Shown here piece by piece: positions 25,335-33,913 of a DNA stretch of 36,044 nt. Origin of the DNA: an uncultured Clostridium sp. (GTDB lineage: Bacteria; Bacillota; Clostridia; TANB77; CAG-508); NCBI GenBank assembly GCA_905213875.1, contig CAJMJN010000013.1:1-36044 (forward strand). The letters run 5' to 3'. The notes under the pieces were generated by a model. The model ran no database searches. It saw only the letters and a list, made by a program, of their open reading frames with translations, and had not been told where the DNA came from. The position numbers were made by a program, and so were the translations under genes. The first letter of the stretch is position 1; each line of letters opens with the position of its first letter.

Positions 25335-28101
25335 CTAATTTTGTTGTATTTTTTCTTCTATTTTCTCCTTAAATTCTTGTTCTGTCCAAGTATTTTTAGA
25401 TGGTACCCTTAATAGTGGTATTTCCATATATTCTAGAATTTTTTCTTTCTTGGCATCTCTTATCTTTTGTTTTTCTTTTTTATGATCTCCTCCATCTACT
25501 TCAATAGCTACAATAGGTTTGTTAATACTTGTAGTATATATTGCAAAATCCAAATGTGAATTTCTTAGTATAAATTCTCTTAAATCCGGATTTTCTTTCA
25601 AAAATTTCTTATCTGTTACAAATTCAGCTAATGGTAATTTATATGTAAATTTATATCTGTTATCATTTTCTACATACTGCTTTATTAATTTATAAGTTTT
25701 TTCTTCATATGGATTATCTATACCTTTTATAGTCGGCTTATATGTTGGTATTTGTTTATATAAATCATCAAATATGCAAACTGTTTTATCTGGTATTTGT
25801 TCTCCATAAATTTCAATATATTCTATTAAATTTTTCATATTCTCATCATATTTTTTAAAGAATTTAGTATCTGCTGCTAAAACAAACTTGTCTTTAGCCC
25901 TTGATACAGCTACATTTATCAATTCTTTTTCAAACAAATTATAAGGTCCTTTCAAATGATTAATACATTCTTTTGTTTCGTTTAATGTTGCTGATAAATA
26001 TACTTCTTTTTCTCCTTTACCTTGAAAAGTATGTATTGTTCCACACCTATTCTTATCATATTTTTCTTTTAATATTTCAGATTGACCTTTAAATGGTGTA
26101 ATTATAAATTTTCCACTTATATCATTTTTAATAAGTTCGTCTATGCATTTTATTTCTCTATAATTATGGTAGCCTCCATTTGAATCTTTTTCCACATATT
26201 TTCCTTTGTTCTGGTCAACTAAAACCATTGCATTTTTTCTAGCATCTTTATATATTTTTAACTGATTATCATAGAAAAATTTATTACAATAATTAATTAT
26301 ATTATAGTCACATCTATAATGTTCTACTAGTGTCTTTTCTGGTGGATTTATTATCTTTTTTATACTTGATAAAAAGTTTTCTTCTGTATAATCATATTCT
26401 TTTTTCACATTAATTTCCACTTTACTTTTGTCTAAATCTGTTATTGCACTTAATTGTTTTTCATCGCCAACTATTATTATACTCTTAGCAATATATAACA
26501 AAGGTAATGCTGATAAAATGTCACATTGTGATGATTCATCTATTATAATATAATCTATTTTATCTCCATTTTTAAAATATGACCAATAGTTTGATATTAC
26601 TGAATCCACTGTTGTTAAAACTATTGGATACAAATCTATAAGTATCTCCTTTATTGAGCTTAATATTGGTGTTGGATTTTTTTCATCAGCTTTTATATCT
26701 TTTAATGTTTGTATTTGTTCTAAAATTCCATCTATTTCGTTTATGTCTATTTGTTTTTTAATTATCTGCTTTAATATTTTCTTTGAGATTGGAATATATT
26801 CTTCTGTATATAATTTATGAATTTTCTTTTTTAATCCTTCGAAATCTTCAGACTTAAGTTCCTTTTCATTTTCAGCAATCAAACTTTTTATATAATATTC
26901 TTCTAACATTAAATGCATTAATACACCATTTTCTTTTAAGAATTCTGGTTTTTTTCTTAATATTACAATTGATATAATAAAATTCCACAATGTGTTTTCT
27001 TCTTTTTCGTCTAATTCCAATAATATTCTAGCTAATTTATTTAGCTTATTTTTTAGTTTTGAAGAACTCATATATTTATATCTTGCTTTTAGTATATTTG
27101 TATATTCATTTGTGTTGTATGCATCACTCCTTTTTTCAATATGTCTTAACTGATTTTTATATTCTTGTAAAGTATTTCTGTTTTCTATCAATTTATTTAA
27201 CTTTTCTTCTTTTTGATTTATTTCTTCAATAATTTGTTTTAATTTTTCTATATATTTATCATATTCTATATCCTCAATTTTTAAAATTTCTTGTTTCAAT
27301 TCTATTAATTGTTTTTCTATATTTGGTTCTAGTTCATTTTTCATTATATCTGAATTTCCGCATTCTTATAAAACTTTTTGGAATTTCCATTTTCTCTAAT
27401 TCTTCTGCAACATTTTCAATAGCTGAATTATTCTTTGATACAACTAAAACATTCTTATTTTGATATATTAAATTTGCCAATATATTTAGTATTGTTGTTG
27501 TTTTTCCAGTTCCTGGTGGTCCTTGAATTATAGACATTTTATTATTTATCGCATTTTTTAATGCTTCTTTTTGTGATAAATTTGCTTGTTCTATCAGTAG
27601 CTTTTCATTTTCTATTTCAGCTTCACTTTGTTGTTTTTTCTTGATTTTTTTCTCTGAAAAATAATAAAACAACAAATTTTCTTTATCTTTATATAAGTTT
27701 TCAAAAATATGAGGATACATATTTTTCTTATTTTTTAAATTCAAATATCCTTTTGCTCCAATTTGCTCTTTTGAAAACAAAATATCAATTATTTCTAAAT
27801 AATATTTTTCAAAATTTTCTATTTTTTCTTTTAAATTTAGCGCTCCATAATGTTTTTCTAACAACGTATATATATAATTTCTTTCTTCTTGCTTATCTGC
27901 TAATTGTATATCTAATATATTTTCTACTCTTATCTTTCCATCGTTATTATTTTTTTCGTATTTATATTTCAGAAGCTCTCTTTCATTATTATATTCAACT
28001 TCTTTTATATTATATTTTTTATTGTTTTGTGTTTCTATTGTTAAATTTGCATTATTCTTTATCGCATACATTATATATCTTAATTTTTCTTCTTTTTTCA
28101 T
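25335..28101 (-). pseudogene. SF1 (Upf1-like) helicase with C-terminal PD-(D/E)XK nuclease, +1 frameshift near 27355
   Basis: Two overlapping frames make one gene of about 920 residues. The N-terminal part (28101-27334) has the SQKEA Q-motif and Walker A GPPGTGKT (194-201). The second part (to 25335) has IDYIIIDESSQCDI, IIIVGDEKQLSAI, EHYRCDYNIINYC, GTIHTFQGKGEKE and NVAVSRAKDKFVLAA, then a nuclease-like end with HLDFAIY, IEVDGGDH and IRDAKKEKIL. A coiled coil precedes motif II. The frames join if one C is dropped before GGA, giving IRMGNSDIMKN, in the conserved RLGN position. The start follows GAGGAC. Such helicase-nucleases may act in DNA repair or phage defence; the role is unknown. Confidence 0.85.
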
Positions 28102-28176
28102 AATTTGTCCTCATATAACTAATTTTATTAGCCTTATTCATTTATTTTATGTATTATATAAATTGTGTTTTATTAC

Positions 28177-28785
28177 TTACTTGCATTTTACTATTTCATT
28201 TATTTGTTCTATTGTTATTGGACCTTCTCTTAATATTTTTATTTCATCAACACTACAATCTATAATTGTACTTCCCTTTGAGAATATTACATTTCCTTCC
28301 ATCATTCCATCTAATTTTGGACACATTTTTTCTATTTCATCTAAGCTAGTACAAGTAGGTTCACCACTTTGATTAGCACTTGTCATAAATATTGGACTTT
28401 CTAATTCTAGAATTAATTTTTTTATTGTTTCTGATGTTGCCATTCTAATCGCAATTGTATCTTTTCCACTGGTTACATATTCTGGTAAATCCTTGTTTTT
28501 CTTTAATACTAATGTAATTGGTCCAGGCATAAATGATCTAATTAATTTTTGAGCTACATCATTTACAATAGCTATATTTTTTATCTGTTCTTCGTTTGCA
28601 CACATTACAGGAAATGACTTTTTTATTGGACGATTTTTTACAGTTATTAATTTATCATGTGCTGTCTCTGAATTTATTCTAGCACATATACCAAAAACAG
28701 TATCAGTTGGTACACTAATTACACCCTCATTTTTTAATATTTTGACTAGATCTTCAATTTCATTCTTTTTGTATCTTTTTATCAT
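28177..28785 (-). CDS. Sua5/YciO/YrdC family L-threonylcarbamoyladenylate synthase
   Basis: The enzyme likely makes threonylcarbamoyl-AMP from threonine, bicarbonate and ATP, for t6A modification of ANN-decoding tRNAs. It has 202 residues: the YrdC domain alone, without the C-terminal Sua5 domain. Visible marks are GVISVPTDTVFGICARIN, NRPIKKSFPVMC, MPGPITLVLKK, and TSANQSGEPTC. The ATG at 28785 follows GAGGAAAT; an earlier in-frame ATG at 28854 lies upstream of the promoter's -10. It could alternatively be the related YciO, whose role is unclear. Its 5' side is the last ordinary chromosomal gene before the mobile element. Confidence 0.92.
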   Translation of the reverse strand: MIKRYKKNEIEDLVKILKNEGVISVPTDTVFGICARINSETAHDKLITVKNRPIKKSFPVMCANEEQIKNIAIVNDVAQKLIRSFMPGPITLVLKKNKDLPEYVTSGKDTIAIRMATSETIKKLILELESPIFMTSANQSGEPTCTSLDEIEKMCPKLDGMMEGNVIFSKGSTIIDCSVDEIKILREGPITIEQINEIVKCK

Positions 28786-28809
28786 TTTATTTCCTCTTTT
28801 CCATAATTC

Positions 28810-28838
28810 ATTATAATCTATAACATAAAATAATGCAA
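28810..28838 (-). promoter_or_regulatory. Promoter of the YrdC gene
   Basis: On the minus strand, -35 TTGCAT (28838-28833), a 17-base spacer and a consensus -10 TATAAT (28815-28810), about 25 bases before the start codon. The element's left end must therefore lie beyond 28838. Confidence 0.7.
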
Positions 28839-28854
28839 TATTGATACAATTCAT

Positions 28855-29213
28855 TAACTTTTTGATGATTTATTTATTTCACTTGTTGATTGTGAATACA
28901 ATGGAGTTTTTAATAAAAAATACTTTTGATAATCTCTTTATGTAGTTTAATATATGTCATATTTTCAATTTTAACACCATACTTTCATTTGGATGATTTT
29001 AATATTGTTTTAGACAACAAAAAAATCAACCAGATTTTTTCTGATTGATTTTTGTATCTATCTGTTTTATAAGTTCGAACAGATACGTTATTGGTGCAGA
29101 TGAGCAAATTAAAATTGCTCTTATTTCTGCTTATATCAAGTGTTTTCAAATTTCGTATCTTTGTCCCGACATTGTCGGGAATATATTTTTCTATCAAATT
29201 ATTTATTTTTATC
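28855..29213. other. Gene-free stretch at the left end of the mobile element; possible attachment region
   Basis: No convincing gene is seen. The stretch holds a terminator-like hairpin (about 29020-29057: AAAAATCAA paired with TTGATTTTT), a stem ATCTGTT/AACAGAT (29060-29066 with 29078-29084) around TTCGAA, and a small perfect stem CCCGAC/GTCGGG (29163-29177). Tyrosine integrases commonly have their attachment site next to the gene end, so attL may be here, but no direct repeat could be matched by eye. Confidence 0.45.
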
Positions 29214-30664
29214 TTATTCTTTTATCGTATTATTTTCAAATATTTTTTTATATTTGTCATTCATCTTTTGCATATATTCTGTGTATTTATACATTTGATT
29301 TTTCTGATGATAATCAAATATATCTCCATAAATATTTATTGTAGTTTGTATATTAGCATGTCCTAGCACTTTCTGAAGTGTTGCTAAATCCATACCTGCC
29401 TCTATACATCTAGTTGCAAAGGTATGTCTTAACATATGAACATTAACATCACTTGTTTTTTGATTTACATAGTGAATGCCTTTTATTTTAGAATCCTTCT
29501 TGTGTTTAGTCATAATTACTTTTATTCCTGCTTTTTTACAAATTCGTTTAAATGCACTATTTACTTGACTATCTCATATATTTTGCCATCTTTTCGAAGG
29601 AATAACATATTTTTCTTATTGGGTGTCATTTCCTTAATTGCTCTTTCTACAACTTCCTTTGAGTTTTTATCTAAATGCAAATTTCTTTTTCCGTTTTTCG
29701 TTTTAGTAACATTTCCAACAATTCTTTTTCCACTTTTATTTTTAGTAATTGTTTTATTAACACTAATTGTTCCATAATCTTCATCAAAATTAAAATCATC
29801 TGTAGTTAATGCTAATACTTCTCCAATTCTCATACCAGTATATAATGCTAATAATAGCATATTGTTGTATTGTGTATAATGAGTGTTCATATATTGAATT
29901 AATATATATTCTTCTTTTATTGTAAATGCTACAACATCCTTATCTTCTTTATGGCTTTTAGGCTTTTCTATTGGATCAATACTAAAATCTAAAGCAATTT
30001 TTTTATCTATAAGATATTTTTTATAAGCTAAATCAAAAGCATTTTTTATTATGCTATATTCCTTTGATATTGTGGAATTAGATTTGTGTCGTTCTGCTTG
30101 TAAAAATCTTTCAATCTCATTTCGCATCACATTTTGAATAGGTTTGAACATAAAGTTATATGCACTACAAGCTTTTATTGTTTGCATATTCCTATTGTAA
30201 CCAGAGCCGTGAGTTGCTGAAAGTTTATATTTGTTTTCCTCAATTTCTTTAGCAAGTTCAATAATTGAAACTTCATTTGGTGTATAAATAGTTTCTTTAA
30301 TTCCTTCTTCTTTGTTTTTTATATATTGCGCTTTCAACTTTTCTAAAACAATTTCTTCAGATTTACCAGAAAATGATTGTCTAATAGCTTTTCCTGTATT
30401 TGCATTTATTCCAAGTTTTAATAATATTCCTTCGTATTCATCATAAAAATTAAACTTATCACATAAAGAGTTATCACTGCAATTCTTGCACTTATTACAT
30501 CTTTCCATAGTTTCTTTATTTCTACGATTTAAACATAAATTCTTATGATTGCAATTTTCACATATAGGACAAATGCTTTTCTTTGGATTCTTTATAAATT
30601 TTTTTCTTTTTCTAATTGTAATAACATAGTCGATACCTTCGACAAAGTCTTTCTTTTTGCTCAT
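29214..30664 (-). pseudogene. int: Tyrosine-recombinase integrase, broken by a 1-base deletion near 29570
   Basis: This was the integrase of the mobile element, about 483 residues. The ATG at 30664 follows GAAGGGAG. Residues 32-68 hold two identical C-x2-C-x2-C-x5-C knuckles. A core-binding domain follows, then the catalytic domain with arginine in LYTGMRIGEVLAL, HMLRHTFATR, LGHANIQTT, and a tyrosine in INIYGDIFD. The frame reads IYEIVK then stops (29561-29563). One missing base near 29570 restores SQVNSAFKRICKKAGIK and joins the C-terminal segment. The gene is probably inactive unless the second part is expressed from its own ATG at 29513, which lacks a core-binding domain. Confidence 0.85.
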
Positions 30665-30670
30665 TTTTAC

Positions 30671-30704
30671 TCCCTTCATAAAAATTAAGGGAAGACATTC
30701 CCTT
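30671..30704 (-). promoter_or_regulatory. Possible translational attenuator in the integrase leader
   Basis: In the minus-strand leader, AAGGGAA (30704-30698), TTCCCTT (30693-30687) and GAAGGGA (30677-30671, containing the Shine-Dalgarno) occur in order. The middle element can pair with either neighbour, giving mutually exclusive hairpins, one of which hides the ribosome site. Confidence 0.45.
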
Positions 30705-30792
30705 GTACTTAGAAGAACAATTAAAAACTTGGATGGAAGAAAATAAAGATTTATAAAATACATATATTTAACTTTAGAAAAGAGGTGCATAT

Positions 30793-30999
30793 ATGTCTTG
30801 TACATATTATTTAAAAGACAGAAAAATTACTAAAGAACATATTGAAAAGCTAGAAGAACTAGAAAAAGATTTTAATACTAAATTAGAAAATTTATATAAT
30901 GATTTAAACAAAGAAATAGTTTATATTTTACCAATACAAAACATAGACACTATACCTTTTGGCATAGTGTCCAATTTCTTAGGGCTAATTAGTCGATAG
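30793..30999 (+). CDS. Small hypothetical protein, 68 residues
   Basis: The gene runs divergently from the integrase. It has a good AAGAGGTG ribosome site seven bases before the ATG, which is the main reason to accept it. The protein has a charged, helical N-terminal half (DRKITKEHIEKLEELEKDF) and a hydrophobic end. No family is recognised. Its 3' part contains a nearly perfect hairpin (about 30948-30972: GACACTAT and ATAGTGTC), which may be a terminator inside or overlapping the gene. The last 11 bases overlap the convergent gene at 30989-31237. It might be an excision or copy-control factor, but nothing proves it. Confidence 0.55.
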   Translation: MSCTYYLKDRKITKEHIEKLEELEKDFNTKLENLYNDLNKEIVYILPIQNIDTIPFGIVSNFLGLISR

Positions 31000-31237
31000 A
31001 AGAAACGATAATGTTTTTCATTCCATGTTCGTTCTTTTTTCTGCCTTCTTTTGCTACCAATTTACCGTAGTTTCTGAAACTTCTCTGTCCATATTCAGTT
31101 GTGATAACACAGCTTCCAATTTCAGAGTGAATGTCCAATGTATTGAACATCATTTCAGTATATTCCCGCGATTCATTGGGTTTAAGGCTTCCACCTAAGA
31201 TTTCAAGTGCGACCGATGTTTTGTTTGTTACTGTCAT
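30989..31237 (-). CDS. Hypothetical protein, 82 residues, base composition unlike its neighbours
   Basis: A very strong ribosome site (AGGAGGTG) stands seven bases before the ATG. The protein starts MTVTNKTSVALEILGGSLKP and has a basic C-terminal half (SFRNYGKLVAKEGRKKNEHG). No family is recognised. Its codons are clearly richer in G and C (GCGACC, CCGCGA, CCACC) than those of the genes around it, and R24 is CGG, so it may have come from a different donor than the rest of the element. It is convergent with the small gene at 30793-30999 and divergent from the repA-like gene. Confidence 0.65.
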   Translation of the reverse strand: MTVTNKTSVALEILGGSLKPNESREYTEMMFNTLDIHSEIGSCVITTEYGQRSFRNYGKLVAKEGRKKNEHGMKNIIVSSID

Positions 31238-31325
31238 AACAGCACCTCCTAATTAATTTGTAGTTTATTACCTGTTCTATTTATTTGCCACAAAATTGAT
31301 TGTCGTGCGAAAGAAAGGAAAATAT

Positions 31326-31880
31326 ATGCAAGATTTTAATTTTTATAAAGTTAATGAAACTTTAAACCATAAATATTATCAAATACCACAGGAATTATTC
31401 ATAAATCTATTATATAAAAATACATTAAATTCTGATAGTAAATTGTTATATGGTTTTCTATTAGATAGGTTATCATTATCTATAAAGAATAATTGGCATG
31501 ATGAAAATGGAAATGTATATTTGATATTTACTAGAAAAGAAGTACAAGATAAATTAAATCTATCTGATAAAACTGTTACTAAAGCATTTAAACAATTATC
31601 AGATGTTAATTTAATATATGAAAAGAAACAAGGTTTTAGCAAACCTAAACTTATATATGTTGCAAAAATACAACATCAAAAAATAGAACTTTCACATAAT
31701 CGTAAAAATTACGATTATATAAACGGAGATTCTACGATTACCGAATCGGAAAATTTCCGACCAATCAATACTAATAATAATTATACTTATAAAAATAATA
31801 AGGCTAATAAAAATTCAATGAGATATTCTGGTAGAGATTATTCTCCTGAATTTTTAAACAGCTTATATGCTAATGTGTAA
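31326..31880 (+). CDS. RepA_N-type replication initiator / replisome organiser
   Basis: A 184-residue protein whose first ~120 residues match the RepA N-terminal winged-helix type: FYKVNETLNHKYYQIPQELF, NSDSKLLYGFLLDRLSLSIKN, WHDENGNVYLIFTRKEVQDKL and LSDKTVTKAFKQLSDVNLIYEKKQG. The C-terminal third is Asn-rich and ends EFLNSLYANV. The ATG at 31326 follows AAAGGAAAAT; ten codons of upstream open frame have no support. In mobilizable elements and plasmids, such proteins open the origin and recruit the helicase. The hairpin chain right after the gene is a natural candidate for the origin. Confidence 0.8.
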   Translation: MQDFNFYKVNETLNHKYYQIPQELFINLLYKNTLNSDSKLLYGFLLDRLSLSIKNNWHDENGNVYLIFTRKEVQDKLNLSDKTVTKAFKQLSDVNLIYEKKQGFSKPKLIYVAKIQHQKIELSHNRKNYDYINGDSTITESENFRPINTNNNYTYKNNKANKNSMRYSGRDYSPEFLNSLYANV

Positions 31881-31895
31881 TGACTTTAGCAAAGC

Positions 31896-31998
31896 ACAAA
31901 AGCAGTTATGCTTTTGTAAAAATAGCAATATAAAAATTGGTTATCAATTTTTGTGTTGCTATTTTTTTACCTAAATTGCTAATAGCATATTTAGGTAA
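31896..31998. repeat. Three back-to-back perfect hairpins after repA
   Basis: Hairpin 1 pairs 31896-31904 with 31909-31917. Hairpin 2 pairs 31918-31928 with 31956-31966, and inside it 31932-31939 with 31945-31952. Hairpin 3 pairs 31967-31976 with 31989-31998, enclosing a small TGCTA/TAGCA. The ends touch with no spare base. Hairpin 2 ends in T7 and can terminate the repA transcript. The group may also be a single-strand or double-strand replication origin. Confidence 0.7.
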
Positions 31999-32005
31999 AA
32001 CGGGT

Positions 32006-32076
32006 GTAGGGTGTCCCTACCACACTGACACTTTTTCCGATAAGGGTAAAAAAGTGTTGTAGTGTGTTACAACACA
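32006..32076 (+). other. oriT: MobV-type origin of transfer (oriT)
   Basis: The bases around 32060-32069 read TAGTGTGTTA, the nick core of pMV158-family (MobV) oriT, cut between G32066 and T32067. The core sits in the loop of a perfect 8-bp stem (32054-32061 with 32068-32075). An overlapping alternative stem pairs ACACTTTTT (32028-32036) with AAAAAGTGT (32049-32057), and a third (32006-32011 with 32015-32020) lies upstream. Competing stems are characteristic of MobV oriT. The relaxase gene follows 70 bases downstream. Confidence 0.82.
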
Positions 32077-32146
32077 ATTTTAAAAAGAGAAAAATTTTAA
32101 CCAGCATAGTGTTATTTAGCTGTGCTAGAAATGGAGGAATTTATAT

Positions 32147-33331
32147 ATGAGTTATGCAATAATTAGAAATGCAAAATACAAAAGAGAAAATTTAAAAGGT
32201 ATCTATCGCCATAATGAAAGAAGAAATAAAAACTATTCTATTAAAAATATTGATAAAGAAAAATCCTATTTGAATTATTAATTAAAAGACACTCAATTTA
32301 CTTATGAAAAAGAATTTGATAGAATACGAAAAGAATATAATTTAAAAGGTCAAATAAAAACAGTCAGTAACATTGCTTGTGAATATATTATTACTTCTGA
32401 TAAAGAATATTTTAATAGTATTGGAATGGATGAAACTAAAAGATATTTTGAAACTGCTTATAAATTTGTATGTAAATATAAAAATTTAGGAGAACAATAT
32501 ATTTTATCTGCAAAAGTGCATATGGATGAGGAAACTCCACATATGCACTTAGTTTTTATTCCAGTAATTCATATTACAGATAAAAAAGGCAATAATATTG
32601 ATAAAATTGCTTGTAGTGAATTTTGGAAAGCTAAAGATAGTTATAGACAACTACAAAATGCTTTCCACTCTTATATAACTGCAAATGGATTTGATTTAGA
32701 AAGAGGAAATCCTAGTGAGAGAGTACATTTATCTGTTGAAGATTATAAAAAAATTACAAATTTTGAAAATACTAAAACAGTTCTTAAAGATATTAAACTA
32801 GAATTACCAGAAACACCTGATGTTAAGAGTTTTGGAAAGTTAGTACGAAATAGAGATGAAAAAATACAAGAATTAGTTGTAGAGCCAAGAGATAAAATGA
32901 TTAAAGAATTACAAGAACAAAATTCTTTACTTTATTTGACACTACAAAGTCAAGTTAATACTGTAGAAAGAGCTTCAAAATATGAAAAAGAAAGAAAATC
33001 TATAATGTGTGAAAATAGAGAGCTAAAGGAAAAGTGCGATAATATGGAAAAAGACTATTCTGTTAAGCTCAAAGAAGAAATACAAAAAGTTGAAAATAAA
33101 TATGAAGATGAAATCTATCAGCTTGAAAAAGAAAATAGCTTTTTACGAAAAGTTATAAATACATTTAAAAAAACAGTAGATAAATTCATACATTGGGTTT
33201 GCAATAAATTTTCAGTATCTTCTGAAGAAGAATTTATTAGAGATTTTGAATTTGAAAATGATATTTACCTTGATTCAGAAAAACAGATTGAATATGATGA
33301 AACTCAAAATGAATATGACATAGAATTATAG
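32147..33331 (+). pseudogene. mob: MobV (Mob/Pre) relaxase, interrupted by an in-frame TAA at 32279
   Basis: This relaxase would nick oriT and lead single-strand transfer during mobilization. The ATG at 32147 follows GGAGG. The first 44 residues (MSYAIIRNAKYKRENLKGIY) are the usual MobV start; codon 45 is TAA (32279-32281). The same frame then continues LKDTQFTYEKEFDRIRKEYN and the metal-binding HMDEETPHMH, with a long C-terminal coiled coil, to 33331. The full product would be 394 residues. A single base change in a tyrosine-like codon (LNY-stop-LKD) explains it. A shortened protein from an internal ATG at 32426 would lack the N-terminal catalytic part. Confidence 0.88.
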
Positions 33332-33359
33332 TCATAGTATTTTTATATAACATTAATAA

Positions 33360-33387
33360 ACGGAGAGAATAATTTACTCCTCTCCGT
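33360..33387. terminator. Bidirectional terminator between mob and the membrane-protein operon
   Basis: An 8-bp GC-rich stem (33360-33367 with 33380-33387) followed by CTTTTTATT on the plus strand lies between the convergent mob gene and the 33405-33872 gene. Confidence 0.75.
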
Positions 33388-33404
33388 ACTTTTTATTATA
33401 CTAA

Positions 33405-33872
33405 TTAATATCCTAATTTTTCTAAAGTATCATTAACATTGTTTTTATAGTCTTTTGAAACTTTTGCAAATATTAGAGTTGTATCAATTTTTGTAACTAC
33501 CATATAATATTCGTTTGTTGTTAATGTATATTTTGAATATTTTTCAACTGATATATTTGTTTCGACTGATGTTGAATCTTTTATACTTTCATATTTTCTT
33601 TTTATTCTGTTATAATTTTTGTCGGCAAGTTCGTTTGATGTACTATAGAACTTTATCTCATAATCATCTTTTTTTGCAGTATAAGAATCTATAACTGTTG
33701 ATGATGTTGTAACTTTTGAAGTATTATATCCTAATTCAGTTGTAATATTAATAAATTGCTCTGTACTTATTGGTTTTTTATTTCCTTTTATGGACATAAA
33801 GATTCCTAAACCAATAAGTATTATTACAATAATAACTATAATGATTAATAATATTTTTAATCCCTTTTTCAT
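33405..33872 (-). CDS. Membrane-anchored hypothetical protein, 155 residues
   Basis: One strong N-terminal membrane helix (about residues 5-27, Ile-rich) follows a short basic start, and the remaining ~125 residues face outward if the positive-inside rule holds. The external part has many Thr, Ser, Tyr and Lys residues and looks like alpha/beta (YTAKKDDYEIKFYSTSNEL, YYMVVTKIDTTLIFAKVSK). There is no lipobox. AAAGGAGGAAC precedes the ATG. It is the last gene of a three-gene membrane-protein operon with the DUF3592-like gene and the interrupted gene. No function is known to me; cargo of the mobile element is likely. Confidence 0.75.
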   Translation of the reverse strand: MKKGLKILLIIIVIIVIILIGLGIFMSIKGNKKPISTEQFINITTELGYNTSKVTTSSTVIDSYTAKKDDYEIKFYSTSNELADKNYNRIKRKYESIKDSTSVETNISVEKYSKYTLTTNEYYMVVTKIDTTLIFAKVSKDYKNNVNDTLEKLGY

Positions 33873-33913
33873 TTTTTAGTTCCTCCTTTAAATTTCATTG
33901 AATAATATTTTTT

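Noticed and set aside
29071..29085. GTTCGAA resembling a tRNA T-loop
   Set aside because: No acceptor, D or anticodon stems can be folded around it.
28985..29197. 70-residue open frame downstream of the integrase
   Set aside because: It covers three hairpins, has no convincing ribosome site, and its composition does not look coding.
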